Shown here piece by piece: positions 36,878 to 48,884 of a stretch of 64,000 nt of DNA. Each line of letters opens with the position of its first letter. Positions within the stretch are counted from its first letter, which is position 1. The translations under genes were made by a program, and so were the position numbers. The notes below the pieces were generated by a model that ran no database searches, had not been told where the DNA came from, and saw nothing but the letters and a program-made list of their open reading frames with translations. Origin of the DNA: CAVTWY01 sp963738615 (GTDB lineage Bacteria > Pseudomonadota > Gammaproteobacteria > Burkholderiales > Burkholderiaceae_C); assembly GCA_963738615.1 (NCBI GenBank), contig CAVTXI010000019.1, forward strand, positions 1,054,001 to 1,118,000, given 5' to 3'.

Positions 36878-37624
36878 TCAGGCTGTGTAGGGGCGGCTGG
36901 TGTCGAGCGGCCCGTTGGGCGCGGTCGCGTTCAGCGCTTGCCAGCGCTCGACGGTGCCCACGTCGGTCCACGCGCCGTCCCAGCGTTCGGCGGCGAGCGT
37001 GCCTGCGCGCATCGCGGCGTCGAGCAGCGGGCGCAGCGGCAGCTTCGTGCCTGCGGCGATGTCCTTGAACATCTCGGCGCGGAACAGGCCGATGCTTGCC
37101 CACGTGAGCCGCGCCACGCCGTCGGCGTCAGTCGCGAGGCCGCTGGCAGCGTCGATGCCGAAGTCGCCCTTGGGGTGATGCGGAGCATTGGCCACGAGCC
37201 ACAGCTTGGCGAGCATCTCTTGCGACTGCCTGAATCGCTGCGCCTGCGTTGCGTCGAAGCCGAAGCCCGGCACGAAAACGTCACCCGACACGACCCAGAA
37301 CGCGTCGCCCAACAGCGGCAGTGCTTTGGCGATGCCGCCCGCCGTCTCGAGCGCACCACCGTGGTCGCGGCCTTCGTGTGAATACGTGATCGACAGTCCG
37401 AATCGTTCGCCGCGGCCGAACACGGGTTCGAATTGCGCCTCGAGCCACGCGGTGTTGATCACCACGTGGGTCACGCCCGCGCGCGCCAGCGCCTCGAGGT
37501 GCCACTGCGCCAGCGGTTTGCCGCGCACCGGCAGCAGCGGCTTGGGCGTGGTGTCGGTGTGGGGGCGCAAGCGCTCGCCGCGGCCGGCGGCGAGGATGAT
37601 CGCGGACAGGTTCGAAGACGACAT
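36878..37624 (-). CDS. murU: N-acetylmuramate alpha-1-phosphate uridylyltransferase-like protein (MurU)
   Basis: 248 residues. Sugar-phosphate nucleotidyltransferase: the N-terminal signature IILAAGRGERLRPHTDTTPK, then PLLPVRGKPLAQWHLEAL, a metal Asp in VVSGDVF and WTDVGTVERW at the C-terminus. MurU makes UDP-MurNAc from recycled MurNAc-1-phosphate in the cell-wall recycling route of Proteobacteria. Its usual partner, the APH-fold sugar kinase AmgK, is normally just upstream; here tkt is divergent in that place. Other NTP-transferases share the fold, so the substrate is inferred from overall similarity. Confidence 0.82.
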   Translation of the reverse strand: MSSSNLSAIILAAGRGERLRPHTDTTPKPLLPVRGKPLAQWHLEALARAGVTHVVINTAWLEAQFEPVFGRGERFGLSITYSHEGRDHGGALETAGGIAKALPLLGDAFWVVSGDVFVPGFGFDATQAQRFRQSQEMLAKLWLVANAPHHPKGDFGIDAASGLATDADGVARLTWASIGLFRAEMFKDIAAGTKLPLRPLLDAAMRAGTLAAERWDGAWTDVGTVERWQALNATAPNGPLDTSRPYTA

Positions 37625-37708
37625 GCAACGGGATACGACAGGGCTGGGCAGTGTAGGTCGCTACCCTGGGGAACCTAGAATCCCGGGCTTTCCCGCCGAC
37701 GCCAAGTC

Positions 37709-39783
37709 ATGAGCAGCACGCAAGCCTCGCCCCCCGCGCCCATGCTCATGAACAAACCCATGAACAAACTCATGGCCGACGCGATTCGCGCGCTGGCGAT
37801 GGACGCGGTGCAGGCCGCCAATTCAGGCCACCCCGGCGCGCCGATGGGCATGGCCGACATCGCGACTGCGTTGTGGGGTCGGCACTTGTCGCATGACCCG
37901 GCGGACCCGCGCTGGGCCAACCGTGACCGCTTCGTGCTGAGCAACGGCCACGCGTCGATGCTGCTGTACGCGCTGCTGCACCTCACCGGCTATGACCTGC
38001 CCGTCGACGAGCTGAAGCGCTTCCGCCAACTGCACAGCAAAACCCCCGGCCACCCCGAGATCGACGTCACGCCCGGCGTCGAAACCACCACCGGCCCGCT
38101 GGGCCAGGGTTTGGCGAATGCGGTGGGCATGGCGCTGGCCGAAAAGCTGCTGGCGGCCGAGTTCAACCGCGACGGCCACACCGTCGTCGACCACCGCACC
38201 TTCGTGTTCGTCGGCGATGGCTGCCTGATGGAAGGCATCAGCCACGAAGCCTGCGCGTTGGCGGGCGCATGGAAGCTGGGCAAGCTGGTCGTGCTCTACG
38301 ACGACAACGGCATCAGCATCGACGGCAAGGTCGCACCCTGGTTCGTCGACGACACCGCGAAACGTTTCGAGGCTTACGGCTGGCGCGTGATCCGCGACGT
38401 CGATGGACACGATGTCGATGCGGTCGACGCCGCGATCACCGATGCGAAGTCGCGTGATGACGCACCGGTGTTCATGGTCTGTAAAACCGTCATCGGCAAG
38501 GGCTCGCCCAACCGCGCCGGCACCGCGAAGGCGCATGGCGAAGCGCTGGGTGCCGAAGAGATCGCGAAGACGCGCGAGGCGCTCGGCTGGCCACACGCGC
38601 CGTTTGTGGTGCCCGACGACGTGCGCGCCGCGTGGAACGCGCGCGAAGCCGGCGCGAAGCAGCACGCGCGCTGGGCGCAGGCCTTCGACGCCTACCGCCG
38701 CGCGTTCCCCGAACTGGCCGCCGAGTTCGAACGGCGCATGAAGGGCGACCTGCCGAAGCACTTCGCCCAGACCATCGTCGACGTGATGGTGAAGGCGCAC
38801 GAAGACGCCGGCGACCGTGGCGACGCGCAAGTCGGGCCAGATCGTGCTCGAGGCGCTGACGAAGGCGCTGCCCGAGATGCTGGGCGGCAGCGCCGACCTG
38901 ACGGGGTCGAACCTCACGAACACGAGTTCGACACCGCCGCTGCGCTTCAGCGCCGACGGTGTCGTGGTGCGCGACGAACAGCGGCAGGATCGGCCGCCAC
39001 ATCAACTACGGCGTGCGCGAATTCGGCATGGCCGCGGTGATGAATGGCGTGGCGCTGCACGGCGGCTTCATCCCTTACGGCGGCACGTTCCTGACCTTCG
39101 CCGACTACAGCCGCAACGCGATCCGCATGGCCGCGCTGATGAAGCGGCGTGTGATTCATGTCTTCACGCACGACTCGATCGGCCTGGGCGAAGACGGCCC
39201 GACGCACCAGAGCGTCGAACATGCGGCGTCGCTGCGGCTGATCCCGAACCTCGACGTCTGGCGCCCGGCCGACACCGCCGAGACCGCCGCGGCGTGGGCG
39301 ATGGCGCTGTCGAGCCCGTCGCGGCCGAGCGCGCTGCTGCTGACGCGCCAGGCCCTGCCGTACCTGCCGAAAGCCGCGCTGGATGAGATTTCGAAAGGCG
39401 CTTACGTCCTGGCCGAACCCGCCGAGGTGGGCGCCAAGGGCAAAGCGCGCGCGGTGATCATCGCCACGGGTTCGGAGGTGCACCTTGCGCTGCGCGCGCA
39501 AGACCTGCTGGCGAAAGACGGCATCGCCGTGCGCGTGGTCAGCATGCCGTCGACGACGGTGTTCGACCGCCAGTCTTCGGCCTACAAGGCCAGCGTGCTG
39601 CCGGCCGGCACCCCGCGCGTCGCGGTCGAAGCCGGCGTGACCGACGGCTGGTGGAAATACGGCTGCGCCGCGGTCATCGGTATCGACCGCTTCGGCGAAA
39701 GCGCGCCGGGCGACCAGCTCTTCGAATACTTCAAGCTCACCGCGTCGAACGTGGCCGACACGGTGCGCGTGGTGCTGGCGTGA
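37709..39783 (+). CDS. tkt: Transketolase, frame interrupted twice
   Basis: About 690 residues with the frame restored. ThDP enzyme of the pentose-phosphate and Calvin pathways. The N-terminal domain has SGHPGAPMGMAD, GPLGQGLANAVGMA, and the ThDP motif GDGCLMEGISHE ... DDNGISIDG. The pyrimidine domain carries NYGVREFGMAA with the catalytic Glu, then HDSIGLGEDGPTHQ. Frames change near 38815 (EDAGDR then VATRKSGQIVLEAL) and near 38988 (DEQRQ then GRHINYGVREFG). Each shift is one base and no residues are lost, so I read these as sequence errors. gap follows 76 bases downstream, suggesting a carbon-metabolism operon. Confidence 0.95.
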
Positions 39784-39859
39784 ATTTGGTCACGCCCGAT
39801 TGCTTTTCCTCGTTTCACTCGCTTCCCTTCTTCCTCACTCGCAACGGAGTATTCACACC

Positions 39860-40876
39860 ATGACCATCAAAGTTGCCATCAACGGCTACGGCCGCATCGG
39901 CCGCAACGTGCTGCGCGCGCATTACGAAGGCGGCAAGAAGCACGACATTCAGTTCGTCGCGATCAACGACCTGGGCAACCCTGCCACGAACGCGCACCTC
40001 ACGAAGTACGACACCGCGCACGGCCCGTTCCCCGGCACCGTCACGGTCGACGGCGACTCGATGGTCGTCAACGGTGACCGCATCAAGGTGCTGGCCATCC
40101 GCAACCCGGCCGAGTTGCCGTGGAAGGCGCTGGGTGTCGATGTGGTGCTCGAGTGCACCGGCCTGTTCACCACGAAAGAGAAGGCCGGCGCGCATCTGGC
40201 GGGCGGCGCGAAGAAGGTGATCATCTCGGCCCCGGGCGGCAAAGACGTCGACGCCACCATCGTCTACGGCGTCAACCACAACACGCTGAAGGCGTCGCAC
40301 ACGGTGATCAGCAACGCCAGCTGCACCACCAACTGCCTGGCGCCGCTGGTCAAGCCGCTGCACGACAAGATCGGCCTCGAGTCGGGGCTGATGACGACGA
40401 TCCACTCCTACACCAACGACCAGGTGCTGACCGACGTTTATCACGAAGACCTGCGCCGCGCCCGCAGCGCCACGCAAAGCATGATCCCGACCAAGACCGG
40501 CGCCGCCGCCGCGGTGGGCCTGGTGATGCCGGAGCTGAACGGCAAGCTCGACGGCTTCGCGATCCGCGTGCCGACGATCAACGTGTCGGTGGTCGACCTG
40601 TGCTTCGTCGCGAAAAGGCCGACGACTGTGGAAGAAGTTAACGGCATCCTCGAGGCCGCGTCCAAGAGCGAGCTGAAGGGCATCCTGGGCTACAACACCG
40701 AGCCGCTCGTCAGCGTGGATTTCAACCACAACCCGCTGTCGAGCGTGTTCGATTCGACACAGACACGCGTGTCGCCGGACGGCAAGCTTGTGAAGGTGCT
40801 TTCCTGGTACGACAACGAATGGGGCTTCTCGAACCGCATGCTCGACACGACCGTCGCGTGGATGAACGCGAAGTAG
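39860..40876 (+). CDS. gap: Glyceraldehyde-3-phosphate dehydrogenase, type I
   Basis: 338 residues from ATG 39860, 10 bases after a GGAG sequence in the 76-base tkt-gap gap. The NAD motif is INGYGRIGRNVLRA, the catalytic Cys lies in SNASCTTNCLAPL with the paired His further on (MTTIHSYTNDQ), and the end reads SWYDNEWGFSNRMLD. Asp in VAINDLG at the adenine-ribose position favours NAD over NADP. It works in glycolysis/gluconeogenesis and, with tkt, possibly in a Calvin-type cycle. pgk and pyk, usual neighbours, are missing; a protease gene follows almost directly. Confidence 0.97.
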   Translation: MTIKVAINGYGRIGRNVLRAHYEGGKKHDIQFVAINDLGNPATNAHLTKYDTAHGPFPGTVTVDGDSMVVNGDRIKVLAIRNPAELPWKALGVDVVLECTGLFTTKEKAGAHLAGGAKKVIISAPGGKDVDATIVYGVNHNTLKASHTVISNASCTTNCLAPLVKPLHDKIGLESGLMTTIHSYTNDQVLTDVYHEDLRRARSATQSMIPTKTGAAAAVGLVMPELNGKLDGFAIRVPTINVSVVDLCFVAKRPTTVEEVNGILEAASKSELKGILGYNTEPLVSVDFNHNPLSSVFDSTQTRVSPDGKLVKVLSWYDNEWGFSNRMLDTTVAWMNAK

Positions 40877-40878
40877 TC

Positions 40879-42825
40879 GTGGTGCCGGCTTATGCCTCGC
40901 GGCATGGGCTGCCCTCGAACCTGTCGGCGCCGGGCGCGTGGCTCGCCGCCGGCATCGTTCTTTTGGGCGCCTGTCTTGCCGTTTCACCGACGGCGTCTCG
41001 TGCGGATGTTGTGGGTGCAGACGTTGTGGATGCAGCAAGCGCCAACGGCGTCATCGTGAAGCTGCGCGACGCGCAGCCGAACGTGCCGGCGCATGCCGAC
41101 CCACGCCATCACGGCAAGGCACGGCCCGATGCCGCGCGCTGGGGGCGCTTGCTGTCGGCCAGTCGCCTCGACCGCGACGCGACCGAGGTCGCGCCGGACC
41201 TGAAGCGCACGCCCGCGCTCGAGCCGGTGGGCCACGCGGCGCAGTTGCTGCGCCTCGAGCGCAGGCTCGACGCCCGCGAGGCGCGGGCACTGGCCGCGCG
41301 GTTGGCGGCGCATCCTGATGTGGCCTGGGCCGTGCCCAACACGCGCGAGACGCGCTTGCAGGGCGCGCCGAACCCGCCGGGCGACCCGCTCTTCGCCGGC
41401 TTTCAGCAACAGCAGTGGTGGCTGTATGCGGCCAGCGGCAGCGACTTTCAGGGCATCGACAACCGCCTGCGTGGCGTGCCCGGCTTTCAGTCGGCATGGC
41501 GCCTGCATCGCGGCAGTACGGTCGTCGCGGTGCTCGACACCGGCGTGACCGCGCACGATGAGTTGGCGGGCCGCCTTCTTCCCGGCTACGACTTCGTGTC
41601 CGACTGGGACCCGGTCGAGATGCGCGGCCACGCCAACGACGGTAACGGCCGTGACGCCGACCCGTCGGACCCTGGTGACGGCGTCACCGCCGACGACCGC
41701 GCGCGTGACCCGGTGCGCTACAGCGGCTGTGAAGAGGGCAGCAGCACCTGGCACGGCACCACCATCGCTGGCATGTTGGCCGGCGCCACCGACAACGCCA
41801 CGGGCACCGCCGCGATGCAGTGGGACGGCCGCGTGCTGCCGGTTCGTGTGGCCGGCAAGTGCGGCGCCGACTTGGCTGACGTGATCGATGGCATGCGCTG
41901 GGCGGCCGGCTTGCCGGTGGCCGGCGCGCCGACGAACCCCAACCCGGCGCGCGTCATCAGCATCAGCTTCGGCGGCAACTCGCCTTGCAACGCCGCCTAC
42001 CAGGACGCCATCGCCGATCTGGCGCAGGCGCCGGGCGGCGGCGCGGTGCTGGTGGCCGCGGCGGGCAACAGATACGGTGCGTTGGTGCGCCCGGCCAGTT
42101 GTGACGGCGCCATCGGCGTGGTGTCGCTGAACCGGGACGGCTTCAAGTCGACCTACTCGAGCTTCGGCAGCCAAGCTGCGCTGGCCACGGTGGGCGGCGA
42201 CGACGGCGACGGCGCCTGGGGCGACCTGCTGGCCGACGGCGGCCTGCTCGCGATCGGCAACGCCGGCCTCCAGGCACCTGGCGCGCAGACCTATGTGCGC
42301 GTGTTCGGCACCAGCTTCTCGGCGCCCTTGGCAGCGGGTGTTGCGGCCTTGATGCTGTCGGTCAACCCGCAGCTTGCGGCCGCGCAGCTTCGTGAAGGCC
42401 TGCAGCGGACCGCGCGCCCGCACGTGACCTCGCCGCATCTGACAGCGTGCAGCAGCGCCAACCCCGGGCGCTGCGCCTGCACTGTGTCGACCTGCGGCGC
42501 CGGCATCCTCGACGCCGAACAGGCCGTGCTCTTTGCGCGCGACCCGGCTGCCTACGTCAAGCCGGCGACGCCGGGCGCCGTTCTCGTCAACGCCGAACTC
42601 GCCGAAGCGGCCTCACGTGGCCCGGACCGGGCCGCCGATGGGACACCACCCGCGCAGGAAGAGCCATCGACCGCGGGCGGCGCCATCGACCCATGGTCGA
42701 CCGTGGCGCTGCTGGTCATGGCACTTGCCGCTCGGATGGCGTCGATGGCGAGGCACGTGAAGCGTCGTTCGCGCCACCGGGCCGGTCGGCCTGACGCGGC
42801 ACCACACGCACGGCCTGCGGCCTGA
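40879..42825 (+). CDS. Secreted subtilisin-like serine protease (S8) with GlyGly-CTERM-like tail
   Basis: 648 residues from GTG 40879 (GTG 40882 also possible); no ATG fits. A signal segment (about residues 18-45, WLAAGIVLLGACLAVSPTAS) and a propeptide precede the catalytic domain. The triad is Asp220 (VAVLDTGV), His292 (TWHGTTIAG) and Ser479 (FGTSFSAPLAAG). Several Cys suggest disulfides. The C-terminus has the layout of a GlyGly-CTERM sorting tail: STAGGAIDPW, a hydrophobic helix (STVALLVMALAARMAS) and a basic end (RHVKRRSRHR). This is the kind of substrate cut by rhombosortase, a candidate for which is in the window. Located 2 bases after gap, perhaps by chance. Confidence 0.9.
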   Translation: MVPAYASRHGLPSNLSAPGAWLAAGIVLLGACLAVSPTASRADVVGADVVDAASANGVIVKLRDAQPNVPAHADPRHHGKARPDAARWGRLLSASRLDRDATEVAPDLKRTPALEPVGHAAQLLRLERRLDAREARALAARLAAHPDVAWAVPNTRETRLQGAPNPPGDPLFAGFQQQQWWLYAASGSDFQGIDNRLRGVPGFQSAWRLHRGSTVVAVLDTGVTAHDELAGRLLPGYDFVSDWDPVEMRGHANDGNGRDADPSDPGDGVTADDRARDPVRYSGCEEGSSTWHGTTIAGMLAGATDNATGTAAMQWDGRVLPVRVAGKCGADLADVIDGMRWAAGLPVAGAPTNPNPARVISISFGGNSPCNAAYQDAIADLAQAPGGGAVLVAAAGNRYGALVRPASCDGAIGVVSLNRDGFKSTYSSFGSQAALATVGGDDGDGAWGDLLADGGLLAIGNAGLQAPGAQTYVRVFGTSFSAPLAAGVAALMLSVNPQLAAAQLREGLQRTARPHVTSPHLTACSSANPGRCACTVSTCGAGILDAEQAVLFARDPAAYVKPATPGAVLVNAELAEAASRGPDRAADGTPPAQEEPSTAGGAIDPWSTVALLVMALAARMASMARHVKRRSRHRAGRPDAAPHARPAA

Positions 42826-42940
42826 CCTGCTGCTGCAATCGTTCGGGTTCGCGGCCCTGGCTCGGCTCGAGGCCGACGAACCAACCGGCGACGAGCACGT
42901 TCGCCAACAGCAAGCCGATCACCAGGGTGCGCAGTTTCAT
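42716..42940 (-). CDS. Small single-helix membrane protein downstream of birA
   Basis: 74 residues: MKLRTLVIGLLLANVLVAGW gives one N-terminal helix, and the rest is Gln/Arg/Pro-rich and probably periplasmic. It lies 60 bases after birA in the same direction, a place where Burkholderiales often carry a small membrane or SPOR-domain protein, but the SPOR domain is absent. Its last ~110 bases overlap the protease gene on the opposite strand, so the 3' end could be fortuitous. Confidence 0.5.
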   Translation of the reverse strand: MKLRTLVIGLLLANVLVAGWFVGLEPSQGREPERLQQQVRPQAVRVVPRQADRPGGANDASRASPSTPSERQVP

Positions 42941-43000
42941 GGTCAGTGCCCGCGGCGTCCATCAGACGGCCCGCGGCGTTCATTGCTCGGTCAGCGGCGT

Positions 43001-43879
43001 TCATGACAGGGCCAGTGGCCTGACACTGACTTCACCGCTCGAGACGACCACGATTTGACCATCACTGTCGCGTTGCATCAGCAGCGCGCCGGCGTCGTTG
43101 ATCCCGCGCGCAACGCCGGTCAGGCGTTCATTCGCGGTGCCAGCCTCGATGCGGCGGCCAGCCAGCAGGTCTCGCCGTGCCCAGGCCTGTTGCCACGTGC
43201 CATCGGCGGCGGGGCGAAGCAGCGCGGTCAGCACGGCGGGTGCTGCGCGAAGCAGCACGTCGGGGCCATCGATGCTTTCGCAGCCCAGCGCAGCGGCTGC
43301 AACTTCGTCGAGCGACGCCACGCCGTAGCTCGGCGCGTGGTCAGGCGTCACCGCGCGCAAATTCAGCCCGATGCCCACGACCAGCACGCGCCCGGCGGCG
43401 GTGGTGGCCGTCTCGAGCAAGATGCCGCCGAGCTTGCGCCCGCCGAAGGGGCTTGTGGCATCGCGCAGCCAGAGGTCATTCGGCCACTTCAGCAGCACGT
43501 TCGCGTGTGCGCCGGCCGACGGCTCGACCGCGTCGGCCACCGCGGCACCCACCACCAGCGAAGCACACGCGTCCGCGGCGATCGGCACCGCGAGTGAGAA
43601 CGCGAGCGACGCCCCCGGGCTGGCGTGCCACGCGCGCCCGTGCCGGCCACGCCCGGCGGTCTGTGACTGCGCAACCAGCAGGCGCAAGTGGGATGTGGTG
43701 TCGCTGCGCGCCGCCTCGAGCGCGCGGGTGTTTGTCGAGTCGACCTGCGCGAGCGCGCGCACGTCGATCAGCGCGTCGGCGTGATCGGCCTGATGGGCCC
43801 GCCAGACATCGCGAAGGCGTTGCGAAAGCTCGCTCGTGCGCCAGCGTTCGTCGAGGGGTTCGTCGAGGGAGCTCGTCAA
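43001..43879 (-). CDS. birA: Biotin-[acetyl-CoA-carboxylase] ligase (catalytic-only BirA)
   Basis: About 292 residues with TTG 43879 as start, which overlaps the SET-gene stop; the ATG at 43930 is the alternative. Biotin-binding loop GRGRHGRAWHASPG, then LKWPNDLWL and GGRKLGGILLE are the standard ligase motifs. It attaches biotin to carboxylase carrier proteins. There is no N-terminal helix-turn-helix, so it is not expected to act as a repressor as E. coli BirA does. coaX, the frequent partner, is not next to it. Confidence 0.92.
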   Translation of the reverse strand: MTSSLDEPLDERWRTSELSQRLRDVWRAHQADHADALIDVRALAQVDSTNTRALEAARSDTTSHLRLLVAQSQTAGRGRHGRAWHASPGASLAFSLAVPIAADACASLVVGAAVADAVEPSAGAHANVLLKWPNDLWLRDATSPFGGRKLGGILLETATTAAGRVLVVGIGLNLRAVTPDHAPSYGVASLDEVAAAALGCESIDGPDVLLRAAPAVLTALLRPAADGTWQQAWARRDLLAGRRIEAGTANERLTGVARGINDAGALLMQRDSDGQIVVVSSGEVSVRPLALS

Positions 43880-44505
43880 TCGCGCGCAGCGAGCATCGTG
43901 CCGCGGCACTTCTTCGCGCCGCACAGGCATTGGTACTCGGCCTTCAGCTTCTTCGTCAGACGGCCCTCGATCACCAGGCCGTAGTCGTAGTTCAGTTCTT
44001 CGCCGGCCTTCAGTTTGCGCAGCGTCTTGATGAAGACGCGCCCTTCGACCTCATCGGCCTCGCAGTTGGGGTCGCACGCATGGTTGATCCAGCGCGCGTC
44101 GTTGCCACCCACCGCGGCGTCGATCACATGTTTGTCGTCGATGTGAAAGAAGAACGTGTGGTTCGGGTCGTTCGGGTCGTGCGGGTGGCGCTTCTGCGCC
44201 TTGGCCCACGTCAGAAGCTCACCCACGTACTCGAGCAACGTGGTGGCCTTGGGAATGGCCGCGGTCGCGAACACACCCTTGCCGTGCACACCCGATGCGC
44301 GCACCTCGATCGACGGATGCTGCGGCACGCTGGCCGTGCGCAGCACCGGCTCTGTGGTCTTGGCTGTCGGCCCGCTGCCGATCGCTTTCTTCACCTTCTT
44401 CGTCACGCGCCGTTGGCGGCGTACCTGCACCTCGAGGTTTTCGACTGCCTTGCGCAGCTTGCGGATCTTTTTGTCGACATCCTGTTTCGCTTCGGCTCGG
44501 GGCAT
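43876..44505 (-). CDS. SET-domain protein lysine methyltransferase-like protein
   Basis: 209 residues from the ATG at 44505. A basic coiled N-terminus (about 1-55, AEAKQDVDKKIRKLRKAVEN and a run rich in Lys/Arg) precedes the SET domain. The SAM-binding and catalytic motifs are GVHGKGVFATA, then WINHACDPNCEA (NHxCxPN) and GEELNYDYG, and a post-SET zinc motif YQCLCGAKKCRG. SET enzymes methylate protein lysines; bacterial targets are mostly unknown. Its stop overlaps the birA start, so the two are coupled. It is divergent from topB. Confidence 0.9.
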   Translation of the reverse strand: MPRAEAKQDVDKKIRKLRKAVENLEVQVRRQRRVTKKVKKAIGSGPTAKTTEPVLRTASVPQHPSIEVRASGVHGKGVFATAAIPKATTLLEYVGELLTWAKAQKRHPHDPNDPNHTFFFHIDDKHVIDAAVGGNDARWINHACDPNCEADEVEGRVFIKTLRKLKAGEELNYDYGLVIEGRLTKKLKAEYQCLCGAKKCRGTMLAARD

Positions 44506-44678
44506 GAAAGACCTGTGGACGGTTTTCGGTACATTGAATTCATGGGCGCGCGCGTGTGGGTGCATGCGTGTGCGCGTACGCGCGCGAGACGGCGGATTGT
44601 AGGCAGTGGCCTTGGTCCGCCCGATCGACAACATCGGATCCAGACGTTCTCGAGTTTTTTGTTTGCAGGTTTTTGCTT

Positions 44679-47423
<2,745 letters not shown>

Positions 47424-47443
47424 GCGCGCCCTGCGCAGGCACG

Positions 47444-48766
47444 CTACTCCTTGATGTGCTTGTCCATCCACTCGACGCGCTTCTTCAGCCAGTCCTTCAG
47501 CCAGGACACCTCGCCCTTGTAGCTGCCCGTCACGACCTGGTTGGGCCAGACGTCGGTGTTCAGGATCGGCCAACGCTCGAAGTTGGCCCGCTGTGAGCGG
47601 TCGAGCATCGCGGCTTGGCGATCGATGTACGAGGACAGGTCCTTGATCGAGTCTTTGAAGGGCTTCCAGCGCTGCTGGACGCGTGCCTTGAATTCGGGCG
47701 TCTCCATCAGGGTTTCGAACCACGCCGTCTGCGTGCGCAGGTACCAGCCGTCGGGCCTCATCGCGGGCGGGTAGAAGTCGATGTTGCCAGCCGAGATGTC
47801 GAAGTCCCACAGCGGACCCATCTTCATGATGCCACCGCGGTTTTTGTAGAAGTTCACGTCCGACCCCATCGCCGCGTCCTTGTTCTTCAGCAGCTCCTGC
47901 ACGAGGTAGAACTGGACCACCGTATGAACGTCGATCCACTTGGGCACGCCGGTCGAGCTGAAGTCCCGACGCATGATCGCGTTCTCGAGCGACTGCATAT
48001 GGCTGGATATGTAGGCGTACTGCGCCGGCTGCACGCTTGACCCGCTCGGGCTGTCCATCAGGAAGTTGTGGAAGGTCGTAGCGAACGCAACGTCGCCCGT
48101 CTCGAGACGGTCGGGGTACTCCGCCTGCAGCAAGTAGCCGCCCTCGACGGCAGGCGCTGTGATGTCGCTGGTGGTCATCTTCGTGATCGGCACGCGCTGC
48201 GGCCCGACTTCGATGCGGTCGCCGATCTGGTAGCTGCCGAGGAACTCGTTGTTCAAGTAGAAGTCGGCATAGCGCATGCGCGGGGTCCACTCGAAGCCGA
48301 TGCGCCGGCTCAACTCGAACGCAACGTTGGTGCGCAGCAGGGTCTTGTCGGCGTAGTTGGCGAGCATCGCCCAGTCTCTGTGCGCCGGCATGTCGAGGAT
48401 CGGCGCCGCCGACGTGAGCTTGAGGCGATAGGGCTTCTTCGGCATGTTCCACGTCGAGTTGCCGCGACCACGGATCTCGAGCGTGCCGTGGTAGAGGCCC
48501 TGGCCGTAGCGCACAGCGCTGCCGTCGGTGATGCGCATGCATCCTTTGACGTAGTTCTCGCGATCGACCACGGGCGCGAGCCCTTCGGTCCAGATCTGCA
48601 CCACCGGCAGGCCGGTGTTGACGATCGGCAGACTGGCCCACTCGGGCGGTGTGCAGCCGGCGGTTTGGGCCTGGGCGGTCAGTGCCGTGACGCCAAGCGC
48701 TGCGGCTGCGAGCCATCGCATCCATGGGCGCGCGGGTCGGAGGTTGCGCAATTTCAAGACATTCAA
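47444..48766 (-). CDS. Secreted CotH-kinase family protein (first paralogue)
   Basis: 440 residues. TTG at 48766 is the likely start: an SD-like GGAG lies 8 bases before it, and the tandem paralogue has the same arrangement. A signal peptide (about residues 15-33, RWLAAAALGVTALTAQAQ) leads into the CotH domain: LEIRGRGNSTWNMPKKPYR, then RTNVAFELSRRIG, VGPQRVPITKM and GPLWDFDISAGN. CotH proteins have an atypical protein-kinase fold; outside spore formers they are exported and their role is unclear. The short CotH copy ends after the kinase domain. The second gene upstream is similar for most of its length, so this looks like a tandem duplication. Confidence 0.88.
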   Translation of the reverse strand: MNVLKLRNLRPARPWMRWLAAAALGVTALTAQAQTAGCTPPEWASLPIVNTGLPVVQIWTEGLAPVVDRENYVKGCMRITDGSAVRYGQGLYHGTLEIRGRGNSTWNMPKKPYRLKLTSAAPILDMPAHRDWAMLANYADKTLLRTNVAFELSRRIGFEWTPRMRYADFYLNNEFLGSYQIGDRIEVGPQRVPITKMTTSDITAPAVEGGYLLQAEYPDRLETGDVAFATTFHNFLMDSPSGSSVQPAQYAYISSHMQSLENAIMRRDFSSTGVPKWIDVHTVVQFYLVQELLKNKDAAMGSDVNFYKNRGGIMKMGPLWDFDISAGNIDFYPPAMRPDGWYLRTQTAWFETLMETPEFKARVQQRWKPFKDSIKDLSSYIDRQAAMLDRSQRANFERWPILNTDVWPNQVVTGSYKGEVSWLKDWLKKRVEWMDKHIKE

Positions 48767-48774
48767 AGGTTGTT

Positions 48775-48778
48775 CTCC
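48775..48778 (-). promoter_or_regulatory. Shine-Dalgarno (GGAG) for the TTG start of the first cotH
   Basis: GGAG ends 8 bases before TTG 48766. The paralogous gene has GGAG 9 bases before its own TTG, which supports TTG initiation in both. Confidence 0.6.
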
Positions 48779-48884
48779 AAATCAAGTATGAAGGTTGCCG
48801 AACGGTATGCAACGGCACGCCGATCCTGCGGGCAATCGAGGAAGCGGCCGCACCCCTGCTCGCGGGATGCGCGCCGCTGCCGCG

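Noticed and set aside
38817..39386. Separate gene inside transketolase
   Set aside because: Its first half is the middle of transketolase in a shifted frame and its second half is out-of-frame noise.
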